Below, in pieces: positions 17,778-26,321 of a DNA stretch of 64,000 nt. The position numbers and the translations under genes were made by a program. The notes under the pieces were generated by a model, which did no database searches, was not told the DNA's origin, and worked only from the letters and a program-made list of their open reading frames with translations. Source of the stretch: Pseudomonadota bacterium (GTDB lineage Bacteria > Pseudomonadota > Alphaproteobacteria > Acetobacterales > Acetobacteraceae); contig JAJZNE010000012.1 in NCBI GenBank assembly GCA_021847995.1, forward strand, positions 1-64,000, written 5' to 3'. How positions within the stretch are numbered: position 1 is the stretch's first letter; the number at the start of each line of letters is the position of its first letter.

Positions 17778-18112
17778 CACCCCTCCTCCGCCAGCGCCGC
17801 GCGCAGTTCGTCCTCGCTGATCACTCCCTTGCGCAGCAGCGTCGCAGTGATGGAGCGCAGCCACTTCCGGTAGTAGGAGAGGCCGAAATACTCGTCCTCC
17901 GGCAACGCCTCGATGCCGCGCCGCAGCTCATCGACCGTCATCAGCCGCTTCATCGCCAGCACCTGGCGCAGCCCGTCCACTTCGCGGTCGAACTCGGTGA
18001 GGGCGTGCGGGGAGGGATCGACCCTCTCGCACAGGAAGCGGCCGACGCCACCGATATCGTGCAGGGCACGCGGCCGGTCCTCCGGCAGCATCTGGTCGCT
18101 CGGTGCGGTCAT
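17777..18112 (-). CDS. Nitrile hydratase beta subunit, N-terminal half (separate gene)
   Basis: The 111-residue protein corresponds to the helical N-terminal half of nitrile hydratase beta: ALHDIGGVGRF (about 16-26) matches the conserved HDxGG start, followed by FDREVDGLRQVLAMKRLMTV and LSYYRKWLRSITATLLRKG, typical of the helical segment. It is first of the three hydratase genes and equals ScnB in position. A GTG at 18148, only a few bases after the SH3-gene stop, is an alternative start adding 12 residues; neither start has a strong ribosome site. Confidence 0.85.
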   Translation of the reverse strand: MTAPSDQMLPEDRPRALHDIGGVGRFLCERVDPSPHALTEFDREVDGLRQVLAMKRLMTVDELRRGIEALPEDEYFGLSYYRKWLRSITATLLRKGVISEDELRAALAEEG

Positions 18113-18152
18113 GGGATCAGGATAGACCGTGACCGGTGGGGCCGTCACCCGG

Positions 18153-18926
18153 TCAATTCACCGCCTCATCCGGGAAGCTGCCCCAGAACTGCGTGCGGCG
18201 CAGCCAGCCGCGGTAGTCGCCCACCTGCACCTCGCACCACGCGGCACCGGCGGCGCAGGTGCGCAGGCGGCCGACCACGCCCGGCTTGAGGCGCGCGACG
18301 GCGGCGGCGGCATCATCGGGGCTGCGGCGCATGACCGCCTCCGTCCCCTGCACGACGAAGCTGCGGCGGCCGGCCAGCGTCGCCTGATGCACCCAGCCCT
18401 TGACGCCGTCCTGATCCTGCACCAGGCGCCACACCTCCACCTCGCGAAGGATCTGCACCGGCAGGTCGCGGCGATGGTATTGCCATTCGATCGGAAAGCG
18501 GGTGCCGGGGCCGACACGCATGTTGACCTCGTCCGATCGCAGCGCCGCGAAACGCGGCAGCCTGAGGCCGGTGACGCTGCCCTTGTCGGCCGCCGGCGGC
18601 ACCGGCGGGGCGGGCACTGCGGCCGGCGCCGGCACCGACGCGGCGGCCACCGCCGGCGGCGGCGCCTTGTGCTCGGCATGCGTGTTGGGCTGGGCCTGCA
18701 CGACCGGCGTCGTCGGCTTAGGCTTCGTCCTGGGTGCGACACGCTGCACCGGCGTGACCGGCGCGGCCCGGGGGGTCGCCGGCGTCATCGTCTGCGAATC
18801 GCCGCTGTCACCGGCCCGCGGCAGTTGCAGCACCCCGGTCTGCGCCGCTGCCGGCGCGGCGGCCAGAAGCAGAAGCGCCAGCAGGAGCGGCAGCAGCAGC
18901 AGCGGCAGAGGACGAAGGCGGGTCAT
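18153..18926 (-). CDS. Exported bacterial SH3-domain protein
   Basis: The 257-residue protein has a strongly hydrophobic signal segment (LLLLPLLLALLLLAAAP), then a long Pro/Ala/Thr-rich linker (about 35-115) and two bacterial SH3-like repeats: VNMRVGPGTRFPIEWQY (first) and VMRRSPDDAAAAVARLKPG (second), closing with WCEVQVGDYRGWLRRTQFWG. This SH3_4-type arrangement is frequent in alphaproteobacterial cell-envelope proteins. The specific partner is unknown. The start at 18926 puts the signal peptide at the N-terminus; in-frame sequence to 18962 would add 12 charged residues. It lies just upstream of the hydratase genes on the same strand. Confidence 0.85.
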   Translation of the reverse strand: MTRLRPLPLLLLPLLLALLLLAAAPAAAQTGVLQLPRAGDSGDSQTMTPATPRAAPVTPVQRVAPRTKPKPTTPVVQAQPNTHAEHKAPPPAVAAASVPAPAAVPAPPVPPAADKGSVTGLRLPRFAALRSDEVNMRVGPGTRFPIEWQYHRRDLPVQILREVEVWRLVQDQDGVKGWVHQATLAGRRSFVVQGTEAVMRRSPDDAAAAVARLKPGVVGRLRTCAAGAAWCEVQVGDYRGWLRRTQFWGSFPDEAVN

Positions 18927-18976
18927 CCGCCTGTCGTGCCAATCGCAACGGCGCCGGGTCAAGCGCCGTCATGCCG

Positions 18977-19354
18977 CTATAGCGTAACGATCTGCCCGCT
19001 GCCGATCGCTTCGAGGAAGGTGGGAACGCCCGCGACCTCCACGCCCGACCCCAGCGACGCCGGATCGATCCCGGCCATGCGCAATCCCGCGGTGCAGGCG
19101 ATCAGCCGCACGCCCAGGGCGACGGCTGCCTCCCGCAGTTCGGCGATGCCGGCAACGCCCGCCGCACGCACCGCGGCATCACGGCCGTCGCCCGCCAGTA
19201 CGGTGAGATCGGCGCTGAGCGCATGGCAGCCGGCGTTGGTTGCGAACATCACGACCGGGCGCCCGGTCGCCGCGGCAGCGGCGGCGAGCACGAAGGCATA
19301 ATGCGCCCGTTCATGCCCGCCGGAGATCAGCAGAAGCCCGAGCGGTTCAGCCAT
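18977..19354 (-). CDS. DsrE-family protein
   Basis: The 125-residue protein has the DsrE/TusD-like alpha/beta pattern: LGLLLISGGHERAHYAFVLA, VVMFATNAGCHALS and ALGVRLIACTAGLRMAG. Family members include sulfur carriers with an active Cys; Cys residues occur in both conserved loops here, but a role in sulfur transfer is inferred only. The gene overlaps the end of the moeB-like gene by 8 bp, so the two are probably co-translated; that E1-type enzyme also acts in sulfur-carrier pathways. The ATG at 19354 starts the first beta strand. Confidence 0.8.
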   Translation of the reverse strand: MAEPLGLLLISGGHERAHYAFVLAAAAAATGRPVVMFATNAGCHALSADLTVLAGDGRDAAVRAAGVAGIAELREAAVALGVRLIACTAGLRMAGIDPASLGSGVEVAGVPTFLEAIGSGQIVTL

Positions 19355-20126
19355 CGCGGGCGATCGCGCCGCAGCACGGGCAGGTCGGATCCCGGCGCAG
19401 GCGGATGGTCCGGAAGCGCGCCGCCAGCGCATCCCAGATCAGCAGCCGCCCGGCCAGCCCCTCGCCGATGCCGAGCAATTCCTTCAGCACTTCGGTCGCC
19501 TGCAACGTGCCCATGACGCCGGTGACCGCACCGAGCACGCCGGCTTCGCTGCAGCTCGGCACCAGTCCGGGCGGCGGCGGGGCGGGATAGAGGCAGCGGT
19601 AACACGGCAGATCGGCACCCGCATGCGGCTTGAAGGTTGCCAACTGCCCCTCGAAGCGCAGCACCGCGGCGGATACCAGGGTGCGCCGTGCCGCGACACA
19701 GGCATCGGCGACCAGGAAACGGGTGGCGAAATTGTCGGTGCCGTCGCACACCAGATCATAGGCTTCGATCAGGCCGGCTACGTTGTCGGGGCCGACGCGC
19801 AGCCGGTGCGTCACCACCGCAACCTCCGGGTTGATCCGGCGCACGGCGTCGGCGGCCGATTCCACCTTGGGCCGGCCGAGATCGCCGGTCCCGTGCGCCA
19901 CCTGCCGCTGCAGGTTGGACAGTTCGACGCGATCGTCATCGACGACGCCGATCGTGCCGATGCCGGCGCCGGCAAGATAGAGCAGCAGCGGCGAACCGAG
20001 GCCGCCCGCCCCCACCACCAGCACCCGCGCCTGCCGCAGCCGCGCCTGCCCCGTGCCACCCACTTCGGCAAGCAGGATGTGGCGGGAATAGCGGCTGATC
20101 TCGGCCTCGGAAAACGCCAGGTTCAT
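19347..20126 (-). CDS. moeB: MoeB/ThiF-type adenylyltransferase
   Basis: The 259-residue E1-like enzyme adenylates the C-terminal Gly of a sulfur-carrier protein such as MoaD or ThiS. The start FSEAEISRYSRHILL, the nucleotide loop VLVVGAGGLGSPLLLYLAGA, DDDRVELSNLQRQ and the segment DLVCDGTDNFATRFLV are diagnostic. Two Cys pairs (CYRC and CPCC) form the structural zinc site. It lacks the C-terminal rhodanese domain of eukaryotic or cyanobacterial forms. It cannot be assigned by sequence alone to molybdopterin or thiamine synthesis. The DsrE-like gene overlaps its 3' end. Confidence 0.88.
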   Translation of the reverse strand: MNLAFSEAEISRYSRHILLAEVGGTGQARLRQARVLVVGAGGLGSPLLLYLAGAGIGTIGVVDDDRVELSNLQRQVAHGTGDLGRPKVESAADAVRRINPEVAVVTHRLRVGPDNVAGLIEAYDLVCDGTDNFATRFLVADACVAARRTLVSAAVLRFEGQLATFKPHAGADLPCYRCLYPAPPPPGLVPSCSEAGVLGAVTGVMGTLQATEVLKELLGIGEGLAGRLLIWDALAARFRTIRLRRDPTCPCCGAIARDG

Positions 20127-20158
20127 ATCGGCGATATGGGGCGGCGGACGGCGTGCCG

Positions 20159-21436
20159 CTATGGCGCCGGCAACACCACCATGAGCGGGATCGCCGCCGC
20201 CATTGCCTGATAGCCGGCGCGGTTGGGATGCAGCTTGTCACCGGCGCCGCCCGTCGTGCTGTTGGGCACGAACTCCGCCCGCATCTCGCCGCTGCCGGCA
20301 TCGCGCGTCGCGGCATCGAAATCGACCACCGCGTCGAACACGCCGCCGGATCGGATGAAGGCATTGAGCGTCTGCCGCTTCGTCTCCTCCGCCGCCGAGC
20401 CGTGGGAGGGGTTGCTGCTGGCGAGCGCCGGCGTCAGCGTCGCACCGACCACGCGCACACCCGGCAGGGCCGCGCGCAGCCGCGCCACCAGCGTCTTCAT
20501 CCCGGCCTCCACCGCCTCCGGCGATGCGTTGCCGTCGTTGCCGAAATCGTTGATCCCCTCCAGCACGATCACGGTGCCGACGCCGGACAGGCCGAGCACG
20601 TCGCGATCGAGCCGCTGCAACGCCGCCTGCCCGCCGGCGAACGGGTGATCGGGCGCATAGAGGGCGGGTCCGACCACCTGGTTGCCGCCGATCCCGGTGT
20701 TGACCACGGCCACGCGCTCGCCATAGGCGGCATGCAGTCGGCGCGCAAGCACGTCCGGCCAGCGGTCCTCTCCGTTCAGCGTGGTGTTGGTGCCGTCGGT
20801 GATCGAATCGCCGAATGCGACGATCGCCTTGGTCTCCGGCGGCATCGCCATATCGACGGCATCGAGCAGGAACCAGGACGTGGTGGAGAACGGGAAGCCG
20901 AGTTCGCTGTCATCGCCGGCAGGCGCCGCGCCCGCCCCGGGGCGCGACAGATAGGACGTGGTCATCGCCTTGGCGTGCCAGGTGAGCGGCCCGCTGTCTC
21001 CGACGACATAATCGAGCGCCACCGGATCGCTCCACACCTCGGCCCCCGGCGGCAGGGTGACGAACGGACGGCCGTCGAACGACACGGCGCGGGTGGTGCT
21101 CGGCACCAGTGCCGCCCCGCTCAGTTGCAGCGCCACATGCACCGCATCGAGCGTCACCGGCTGCGTGCCGAGCGCGTTGGAAAAGCGCAGGCGCGCGACA
21201 TCGCCCCAGACGTCGGGTCGGACGATCATGCGCATGCTCTGGTCATGCGCACCGTGCGCCGGGTTGGGCAGCGCGAAGCTGAGATCGGGTTGCGCAACGG
21301 CATAGCCGGACGGGTACGGCCCCTGGACGGAGCCGGCCCAGGCCGTCACCCAGTGCCCGCCCGGAAGCGGCTGCGCCGGGACGGCGACCGGCGCGAGCAG
21401 CAGAGCAGCGGCAAGCAGGTGGACAAGGCGCGGCAT
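20159..21436 (-). CDS. Secreted SGNH/GDSL-type hydrolase
   Basis: The 425-residue exported esterase-like protein has a signal peptide (HLLAAALLLAPVAVPAQP). The SGNH blocks are all visible: I, AFGDSITDG with the nucleophile Ser; II, NTGIGGNQV with the oxyanion Gly; III, VLEGINDFG with Asn; and V, DKLHPNRAGY with Asp and His. An N-terminal beta-rich region (about 30-200) precedes the catalytic domain, as in plant-cell-wall-type carbohydrate esterases of this class. The substrate is unknown. A GGAGGGAA ribosome site precedes the ATG. Downstream of it, 32 bp away on the same strand, is moeB. Confidence 0.88.
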   Translation of the reverse strand: MPRLVHLLAAALLLAPVAVPAQPLPGGHWVTAWAGSVQGPYPSGYAVAQPDLSFALPNPAHGAHDQSMRMIVRPDVWGDVARLRFSNALGTQPVTLDAVHVALQLSGAALVPSTTRAVSFDGRPFVTLPPGAEVWSDPVALDYVVGDSGPLTWHAKAMTTSYLSRPGAGAAPAGDDSELGFPFSTTSWFLLDAVDMAMPPETKAIVAFGDSITDGTNTTLNGEDRWPDVLARRLHAAYGERVAVVNTGIGGNQVVGPALYAPDHPFAGGQAALQRLDRDVLGLSGVGTVIVLEGINDFGNDGNASPEAVEAGMKTLVARLRAALPGVRVVGATLTPALASSNPSHGSAAEETKRQTLNAFIRSGGVFDAVVDFDAATRDAGSGEMRAEFVPNSTTGGAGDKLHPNRAGYQAMAAAIPLMVVLPAP

Positions 21437-21498
21437 GGCGTTCCCTCCGGTGCGGCGTTACCGGAAGGATGCATCGCCGGCTGCGGCACCGCAACCGC

Positions 21499-22659
21499 TC
21501 AGACCCGCAGCAGTCCGCCCAGCGGCGCCACGTCGAAGCTGCCGGGGAAGATCGTCGCAAGGGCGGCGCCGTCGAGGCCGAACTGCGCCGCCAGCGCCCC
21601 CTTGACGAGGGCGCGGACATCGCCGGTCGGTTGCAGGTCGCGATGCTCGAACAGGCGTGCGGGGGCGAGGCCCGGCCAGTCGCCGGCAACCCGCCCGCCG
21701 GCAACCGCACCGCCGAGCAGCAGGGCGACGGTCGCCGTGCCATGGTCGGTGCCACCGGCGCCGTTCATGCGCACGGTGCGGCCGAATTCCGTCACCACCA
21801 GCACTACGGTCTGCCGCCACCCTGCGCCGAGAGCGTCGTGCAGCGCCGTCAGCCCCGCATCGAGCGGGTGCAGCGCTGCCACCAGCCGCGGTTCCTGCCG
21901 GACATGCGTGTCCCAGCCGCCGAGTTCCAGCGCCGCCAGCCGCGGCCCGTCCGCCGCCGCCAGCAGCCGCCCGGCGGCGGCGGCAAGGGCGGGAAAGCCG
22001 CCGCGCCCGGCGGCTTGTGCCGACGCCGCCAGCACCGCGCCCTCGAAGCGGCGCACCGCCAGCGCCTTCGTCATCGCCGGGCCGGTCAGCGCATCGTCGC
22101 CGTGCAGCGCCAGCACCTGCATGTAATAATCGGGCGCGTAGTGATCGGGCGGCGGATGCGCGGGGGCGGCGGGGAAGAAACTGTCCACCGGCGCCGCGCC
22201 GCGCAGCAGCAGCGGCACGTCCCCGCCCACCGCCAGCGCCGGCGCGCGCAGCAGGAGCGCTGTGCGATTGAGCCAGCCCCCGGCGATGCCCTGCCCCGGT
22301 GCGCCGCATTCCAGCGCATCCTGGGCGGCAAAATGGCTGCGGCTGCGGTCCGGCCCGGCAAGCGCCGGCACGGCCAGAACATCGCCGGCCTGGAACAGCC
22401 GGTGGAGACCGGACAGCGCCGGATGCAATCCCCAGAACCCGCCGAGATCGAGCAGCCCGGCCGGCACCAGCGGCTGACGGGCCGGGACGAGATGCGGATC
22501 GCCCCGCGGCACCAGCACCCCGAGCGCATCGAGACCGCCGCGCAGCAGCACGACGACGAACCGCCGGTCGCCCGGCGCCGCGGCCAGCGCGAGGGAGGCC
22601 CCGCCCAGGCTCATCGCGGCGCCGAGGCCGAGCAGGGTCGCGCGGCGGGTCAGGCTCAT
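21499..22659 (-). CDS. DUF1501 protein, Tat-exported
   Basis: The 386-residue protein begins with a Tat-like signal (SLTRRATLLGLGAAMSLGG, with the RR pair) and matches DUF1501: FVVVLLRGGLDALGVLVPRG, SHFAAQDALECG, LELGGWDTH and VVLVVTEFGRTVRMNGAGG with GTDHG. The last motifs resemble metal sites of the alkaline phosphatase/sulfatase superfamily. No reaction is established for the family. The paired DUF1800 gene ends 4 bp upstream, an arrangement widespread in bacteria and sometimes linked to export or envelope functions. Confidence 0.88.
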   Translation of the reverse strand: MSLTRRATLLGLGAAMSLGGASLALAAAPGDRRFVVVLLRGGLDALGVLVPRGDPHLVPARQPLVPAGLLDLGGFWGLHPALSGLHRLFQAGDVLAVPALAGPDRSRSHFAAQDALECGAPGQGIAGGWLNRTALLLRAPALAVGGDVPLLLRGAAPVDSFFPAAPAHPPPDHYAPDYYMQVLALHGDDALTGPAMTKALAVRRFEGAVLAASAQAAGRGGFPALAAAAGRLLAAADGPRLAALELGGWDTHVRQEPRLVAALHPLDAGLTALHDALGAGWRQTVVLVVTEFGRTVRMNGAGGTDHGTATVALLLGGAVAGGRVAGDWPGLAPARLFEHRDLQPTGDVRALVKGALAAQFGLDGAALATIFPGSFDVAPLGGLLRV

Positions 22660-22663
22660 CGCT

Positions 22664-23962
22664 CTATCTCCGGAAGAAGGCAGGGGTTGCGAACAGCAGC
22701 GCCAGCGCCTCCCGCCGCGATCCGGCCTGCCGCAGCGCCCCGGCCGTCGTTGCATCGCAGAGCGGGCCGAGGGTCGCGGCAGCGAGGTCTAGCGGTTCGA
22801 CCGCCTCTGCCCGGCCGGCCACGGCGAACGCCCAGTCGGCGCGGCGGAGCAGCAATTCGCCGTCGTTCCATGCCGCCGCCTGATCGCTCCAGCCGTCCGG
22901 CAGCGGTGCATCGAGCCAGGGCTGGCCGAGAGCGCCGGTGACGCTGAGCAGGCTCGGCCGCCGGGCCGGCGGCAGATCGAGCGCGCGCAGCACCGCGACG
23001 GCATAGTCGAACGGCGCACGCAGCTTGCCCGCCCCCTGCCACGCCGCCGGCTCCGCCAGCACTGCGCGCATGGCGGCGGCGAGATCGCCGCCGGTCGCTG
23101 CCAGCACGCCGGCGATGTGCCCGACCGCGCCGGCCGGTGGCTCATCGGCGATGAAATGCTGCGCGAGTCGCGCCGCGAGGCGCCGATAGGTCGCCGGATG
23201 CGTCGCCAGCCAGCGCAGGAATGCGACGCCGCCCTCCTCGCCCTCCGCGACGCGCCGGCCCATCACGGTTTTCTCGCCCGGCTGGTGGCGGGCGGGGAAG
23301 AAGGCGAAGCCGGGGGCCGCCCCGTCGCGGTCGATGCTCCAGCCGGTCAGCGCCGCAGCGAATTCGGTGACATCCGCCTGGGTGTAGCCGGCATCGCGGC
23401 CCACGGTGTGCAGTTCGAGGCACTCGCGCGCGAAATTCTCATTGAGGCCGCGGCGGCGGCGCTGCCCGGCCGGACTGTCGGGCCCGACCGAGAGGGCGAG
23501 ATCGAGATAGAGCAGCATCGCCGGATGGCGGACGACGGCGAGCAGCAGATCGGCGAACCGGCCGGTCGCATGCGGCCGGATCGCCTCCTGCACATAGGGG
23601 AACACGAGCGGCGCCAGCATCGGCCGGCGGCGGCTGACGGTGAAATGGTTGGCCCAGACCCACACCAGCCGCTCGCGCAGCGGCGCTGCGGTGCCGAGCA
23701 GCGCCGAGGTCGCCGCGTCGGCGCCCCGGTGCAGCAGGGCGCGCCCCGCGCCGCCCGGCAAACCGGCGCACTGCGCCGCCCGGTCGTCGCGCAGCGCCCG
23801 CAGCCCCTCAGCGGCGGTCGGCATCGGCGGCCCGTCCCAGGGCGGCGGCGCATCGAGTTGTGCGGCGAGCCATGCCACCGGATCGCGCGGCACCTCCTCC
23901 GCCGGGCAGCGGCCCAGTCCAAAGCGGGCGAGGGCGAGGGCGGTGCGGGTGTCCATGCGCAT
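22664..23962 (-). CDS. DUF1800 protein
   Basis: The 432-residue protein matches DUF1800: LALARFGLG near the start, then RLVWVWANHFTVSRRRPML and NENFARECLELHTVGRD, and the lone block GWSIDRDG. The signature His/Asn/Glu-rich block NENFARE..ELHT is the family hallmark. The biochemical function is unknown. No convincing signal peptide is seen, unlike the partner DUF1501 protein encoded 4 bp downstream. The two genes are likely one transcript. The start at 23962 is followed by a second in-frame ATG two codons later. Confidence 0.87.
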   Translation of the reverse strand: MRMDTRTALALARFGLGRCPAEEVPRDPVAWLAAQLDAPPPWDGPPMPTAAEGLRALRDDRAAQCAGLPGGAGRALLHRGADAATSALLGTAAPLRERLVWVWANHFTVSRRRPMLAPLVFPYVQEAIRPHATGRFADLLLAVVRHPAMLLYLDLALSVGPDSPAGQRRRRGLNENFARECLELHTVGRDAGYTQADVTEFAAALTGWSIDRDGAAPGFAFFPARHQPGEKTVMGRRVAEGEEGGVAFLRWLATHPATYRRLAARLAQHFIADEPPAGAVGHIAGVLAATGGDLAAAMRAVLAEPAAWQGAGKLRAPFDYAVAVLRALDLPPARRPSLLSVTGALGQPWLDAPLPDGWSDQAAAWNDGELLLRRADWAFAVAGRAEAVEPLDLAAATLGPLCDATTAGALRQAGSRREALALLFATPAFFRR

Positions 23963-24176
23963 CGCCTAGCCGCCGGTCATGCAACCGTGTGTAAAGCTCC
24001 GTGAAGAAGCCCCGAACGGGACTGCGGCGCCACACATGGGCTTGCAAATCGCCGGCCGAGCAGGCATGTGATGGTGAACAAAGCCGGCTGACCGGGCCGG
24101 AAGGAGCGAGGTGCGCGGGGCCGGGGGTCCCGCTGCGCCCGCTTATGCTGTGCCCAGAGGGCTGATGGAGGCTATC

Positions 24177-26264
24177 GTGGCTGCGACCCCGCTTGAAAAG
24201 ATCCGCAACATCGGCATCACCGCGCATATCGATGCCGGCAAGACCACCACGACCGAGCGCATCCTCTACTACACCGGGGTCTCGCACAGGATCGGCGAGG
24301 TGCATGACGGCAACACCACGACCGACTACATGGAGCAGGAACGCGAGCGCGGCATCACCATCACCTCCGCCGCCGTCACCTGCGAGTGGAAGAACCACCG
24401 CATCAACATCATCGACACGCCCGGCCACATCGATTTCAACATCGAGGTGAACCGCAGCCTGCGGGTGCTCGACGGCGCCGTGTTCATCATCGAGGGTGTC
24501 GCCGGCGTGCAGCCGCAGAGCGAGACCAACTGGCGCCTCGCCGACCGCTATAACGTCCCGCGGATCATCTTCATCAACAAGCTCGACCGCACCGGCGCCG
24601 ATTTCTTCCGCGCCTTCGACAGCCTGAAGGAGAAGCTGGACATCGTGGCGCTGCCGCTCCAGCTCCCGATCGGCATCGAAGACCAGTTCAAGGGCGTGAT
24701 CGATCTGGTCGAAATGAAGGCGATCGTCTGGGAAGGCGGCGAACTGGGCGCGAAATTCCACGACGAGCCGATCCCGGAGGCGTTGCTGGAGCAGGCCCGG
24801 GAACACCGGCAGACCCTGCTCGACACCGCGCTGTCGGTCGATGACGCCGGAATGGAGGAGTATTTCGAGAAGGGTGATGTCTCGGCCGCAACGCTGAAGC
24901 GTGCCATCAAGACCGGCACGATCAGCGGCGCGTTCCGTCCGGTGCTGTGCGGCACCGCGTTCAAGAACAAGGGCGTGCAGCCGCTGCTGGATGCGGTGCT
25001 GGACTATCTGCCGTCGCCGATCGACGTGCCCGGCATCGCCGTCGCCGCTGAGGAGGGCGAGGACGAGGCGGCCGAGCATGACCGCCGGCGCATCAAGGCC
25101 GACCCCAATGCGCCGTTCGCCGGCCTCGCTTTCAAGATCATCAACGACAAATACGGCACGCTGACCTTCGTGCGCATCTATGCCGGCACGCTGAAGAGCG
25201 GTGATACACTGCTGAACACAACCCGCCAGCACAAGGAGCGGGTCGGCCGGATGTTCCAGATGCACGCCGACAAGCGCGCCGAGATCAAGGAAGTATCGGC
25301 CGGCGACATCGTCGCCTTCGTCGGACTGAAGGACACCGCGACCGGCGACACGCTTGCCGCCCCCGAAGATCCGGTGGTGCTGGAGCGGATGGCCTTTCCG
25401 GTGCCCGTGATCGACATCTCGGTCGAGCCGCGGACCAAGGATTCGGTCGAGAAGATGACGATCGGGCTGCAGAAGCTGGCCGGCGAGGATCCGAGCCTGC
25501 GCCTCAAGACCGACCAGGAGACCGGGCAGACCATCCTGTCCGGGATGGGTGAATTGCATCTGGAAATCATCATCGACCGGCTGCGGCGCGAATACGGTGT
25601 GGAGGCCAATGTCGGCGCGCCGCAGGTGGCCTATCGGGAAACCATCTCCCGCGCGCATACCGAGACCTATACGCACAAGAAGCAGACCGGCGGATCGGGC
25701 CAGTACGCCGAGGTGAAGATCACCTTCGAGCCGCTGGAGCGCAACGGCGGCGTGGTGTTCGAGAATGCCGTGGTCGGCGGATCGGTGCCGCGCGAATACA
25801 TCCCGGCGGTGGAAAAGGGCATCCGCATGCAGGCCGATACCGGCGTGCTGGCCGGGTTCCCGACCGTCGATTTCAAATACACGCTGACGGACGGCAAGTA
25901 CCACGACGTCGACTCGAGCGCGCTCGCCTTCGAGATCGCGGCGAAGGCCTGCTTCCGGGAGGGCATGAAGAAGGCCGGCCCGGTGATCCTTGAGCCGATC
26001 ATGGATGTCGAGGTGACGACGCCGCAGGACCATGTCGGCGACGTGGTGGGCGACCTCAACCGCCGCCGCGGCATGATCCAGAACCAGGAAAGTGCCAGCA
26101 GCACGGTGATGGTGCGCGCGCATGTGCCGCTCAAGGAGATGTTCGGCTACATCTCCGACCTGCGCAGCATGACCAAGGGCCGCGCGTCGTTCACCATGCA
26201 GTTCCACCACTACGATCCGGTGCCGCGCAACATCGCCGACGAGATCATGGCCAAATCGGCCTGA
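24177..26264 (+). CDS. fusA: Elongation factor G
   Basis: The 695-residue GTPase drives ribosomal translocation. The start GTG at 24177, with GGAGG five bases upstream, gives the usual EF-G beginning [21 protein letters not shown]1 is A16-HIDAGK-T23, G3 is DTPGH, and G4 is NKLD. Domain IV and V blocks ([13 protein letters not shown] and [18 protein letters not shown]) are complete. An in-frame ATG at 24165 is an alternative. The gene is not next to rpsL, rpsG or tuf, and its switch I reads [17 protein letters not shown], which differs from the common DGAATMDWMEQEQERGITI form, so it may be a second EF-G copy. Confidence 0.93.
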   Translation: MAATPLEKIRNIGITAHIDAGKTTTTERILYYTGVSHRIGEVHDGNTTTDYMEQERERGITITSAAVTCEWKNHRINIIDTPGHIDFNIEVNRSLRVLDGAVFIIEGVAGVQPQSETNWRLADRYNVPRIIFINKLDRTGADFFRAFDSLKEKLDIVALPLQLPIGIEDQFKGVIDLVEMKAIVWEGGELGAKFHDEPIPEALLEQAREHRQTLLDTALSVDDAGMEEYFEKGDVSAATLKRAIKTGTISGAFRPVLCGTAFKNKGVQPLLDAVLDYLPSPIDVPGIAVAAEEGEDEAAEHDRRRIKADPNAPFAGLAFKIINDKYGTLTFVRIYAGTLKSGDTLLNTTRQHKERVGRMFQMHADKRAEIKEVSAGDIVAFVGLKDTATGDTLAAPEDPVVLERMAFPVPVIDISVEPRTKDSVEKMTIGLQKLAGEDPSLRLKTDQETGQTILSGMGELHLEIIIDRLRREYGVEANVGAPQVAYRETISRAHTETYTHKKQTGGSGQYAEVKITFEPLERNGGVVFENAVVGGSVPREYIPAVEKGIRMQADTGVLAGFPTVDFKYTLTDGKYHDVDSSALAFEIAAKACFREGMKKAGPVILEPIMDVEVTTPQDHVGDVVGDLNRRRGMIQNQESASSTVMVRAHVPLKEMFGYISDLRSMTKGRASFTMQFHHYDPVPRNIADEIMAKSA

Positions 26265-26276
26265 GCATGGCAGCTT

Positions 26277-26310
26277 GCCCCGCCTGTCCGGGCTGCCGGG
26301 CGGGCGGGGC
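26277..26310. terminator. Hairpin between convergent genes
   Basis: GCCCCGCC (26277-26284) pairs with GGCGGGGC (26303-26310) around an 18-nt loop in the 57-bp spacer between the fusA stop and the convergent gene's stop. There is no T-run, so it is a candidate bidirectional terminator only. Confidence 0.5.
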
Positions 26311-26321
26311 GTGGTCGGCGC

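Noticed and set aside
20153-22126. 657-codon plus-strand frame over the SGNH and DUF1501 genes
   Set aside because: It crosses two real minus-strand genes and their spacer and shows low-complexity Arg/Pro/Gly composition.
24090-24120. SRP RNA-like stretch CCGGGCCGGAAGGAG
   Set aside because: Only a short GGAAGGA core resembles 4.5S RNA; the conserved GTCAGG and AGCAGCCA parts are missing.
23808-26210. 800-codon open frame opposite fusA
   Set aside because: Same reason: the plus strand encodes an intact EF-G, and the antisense translation has no family features.
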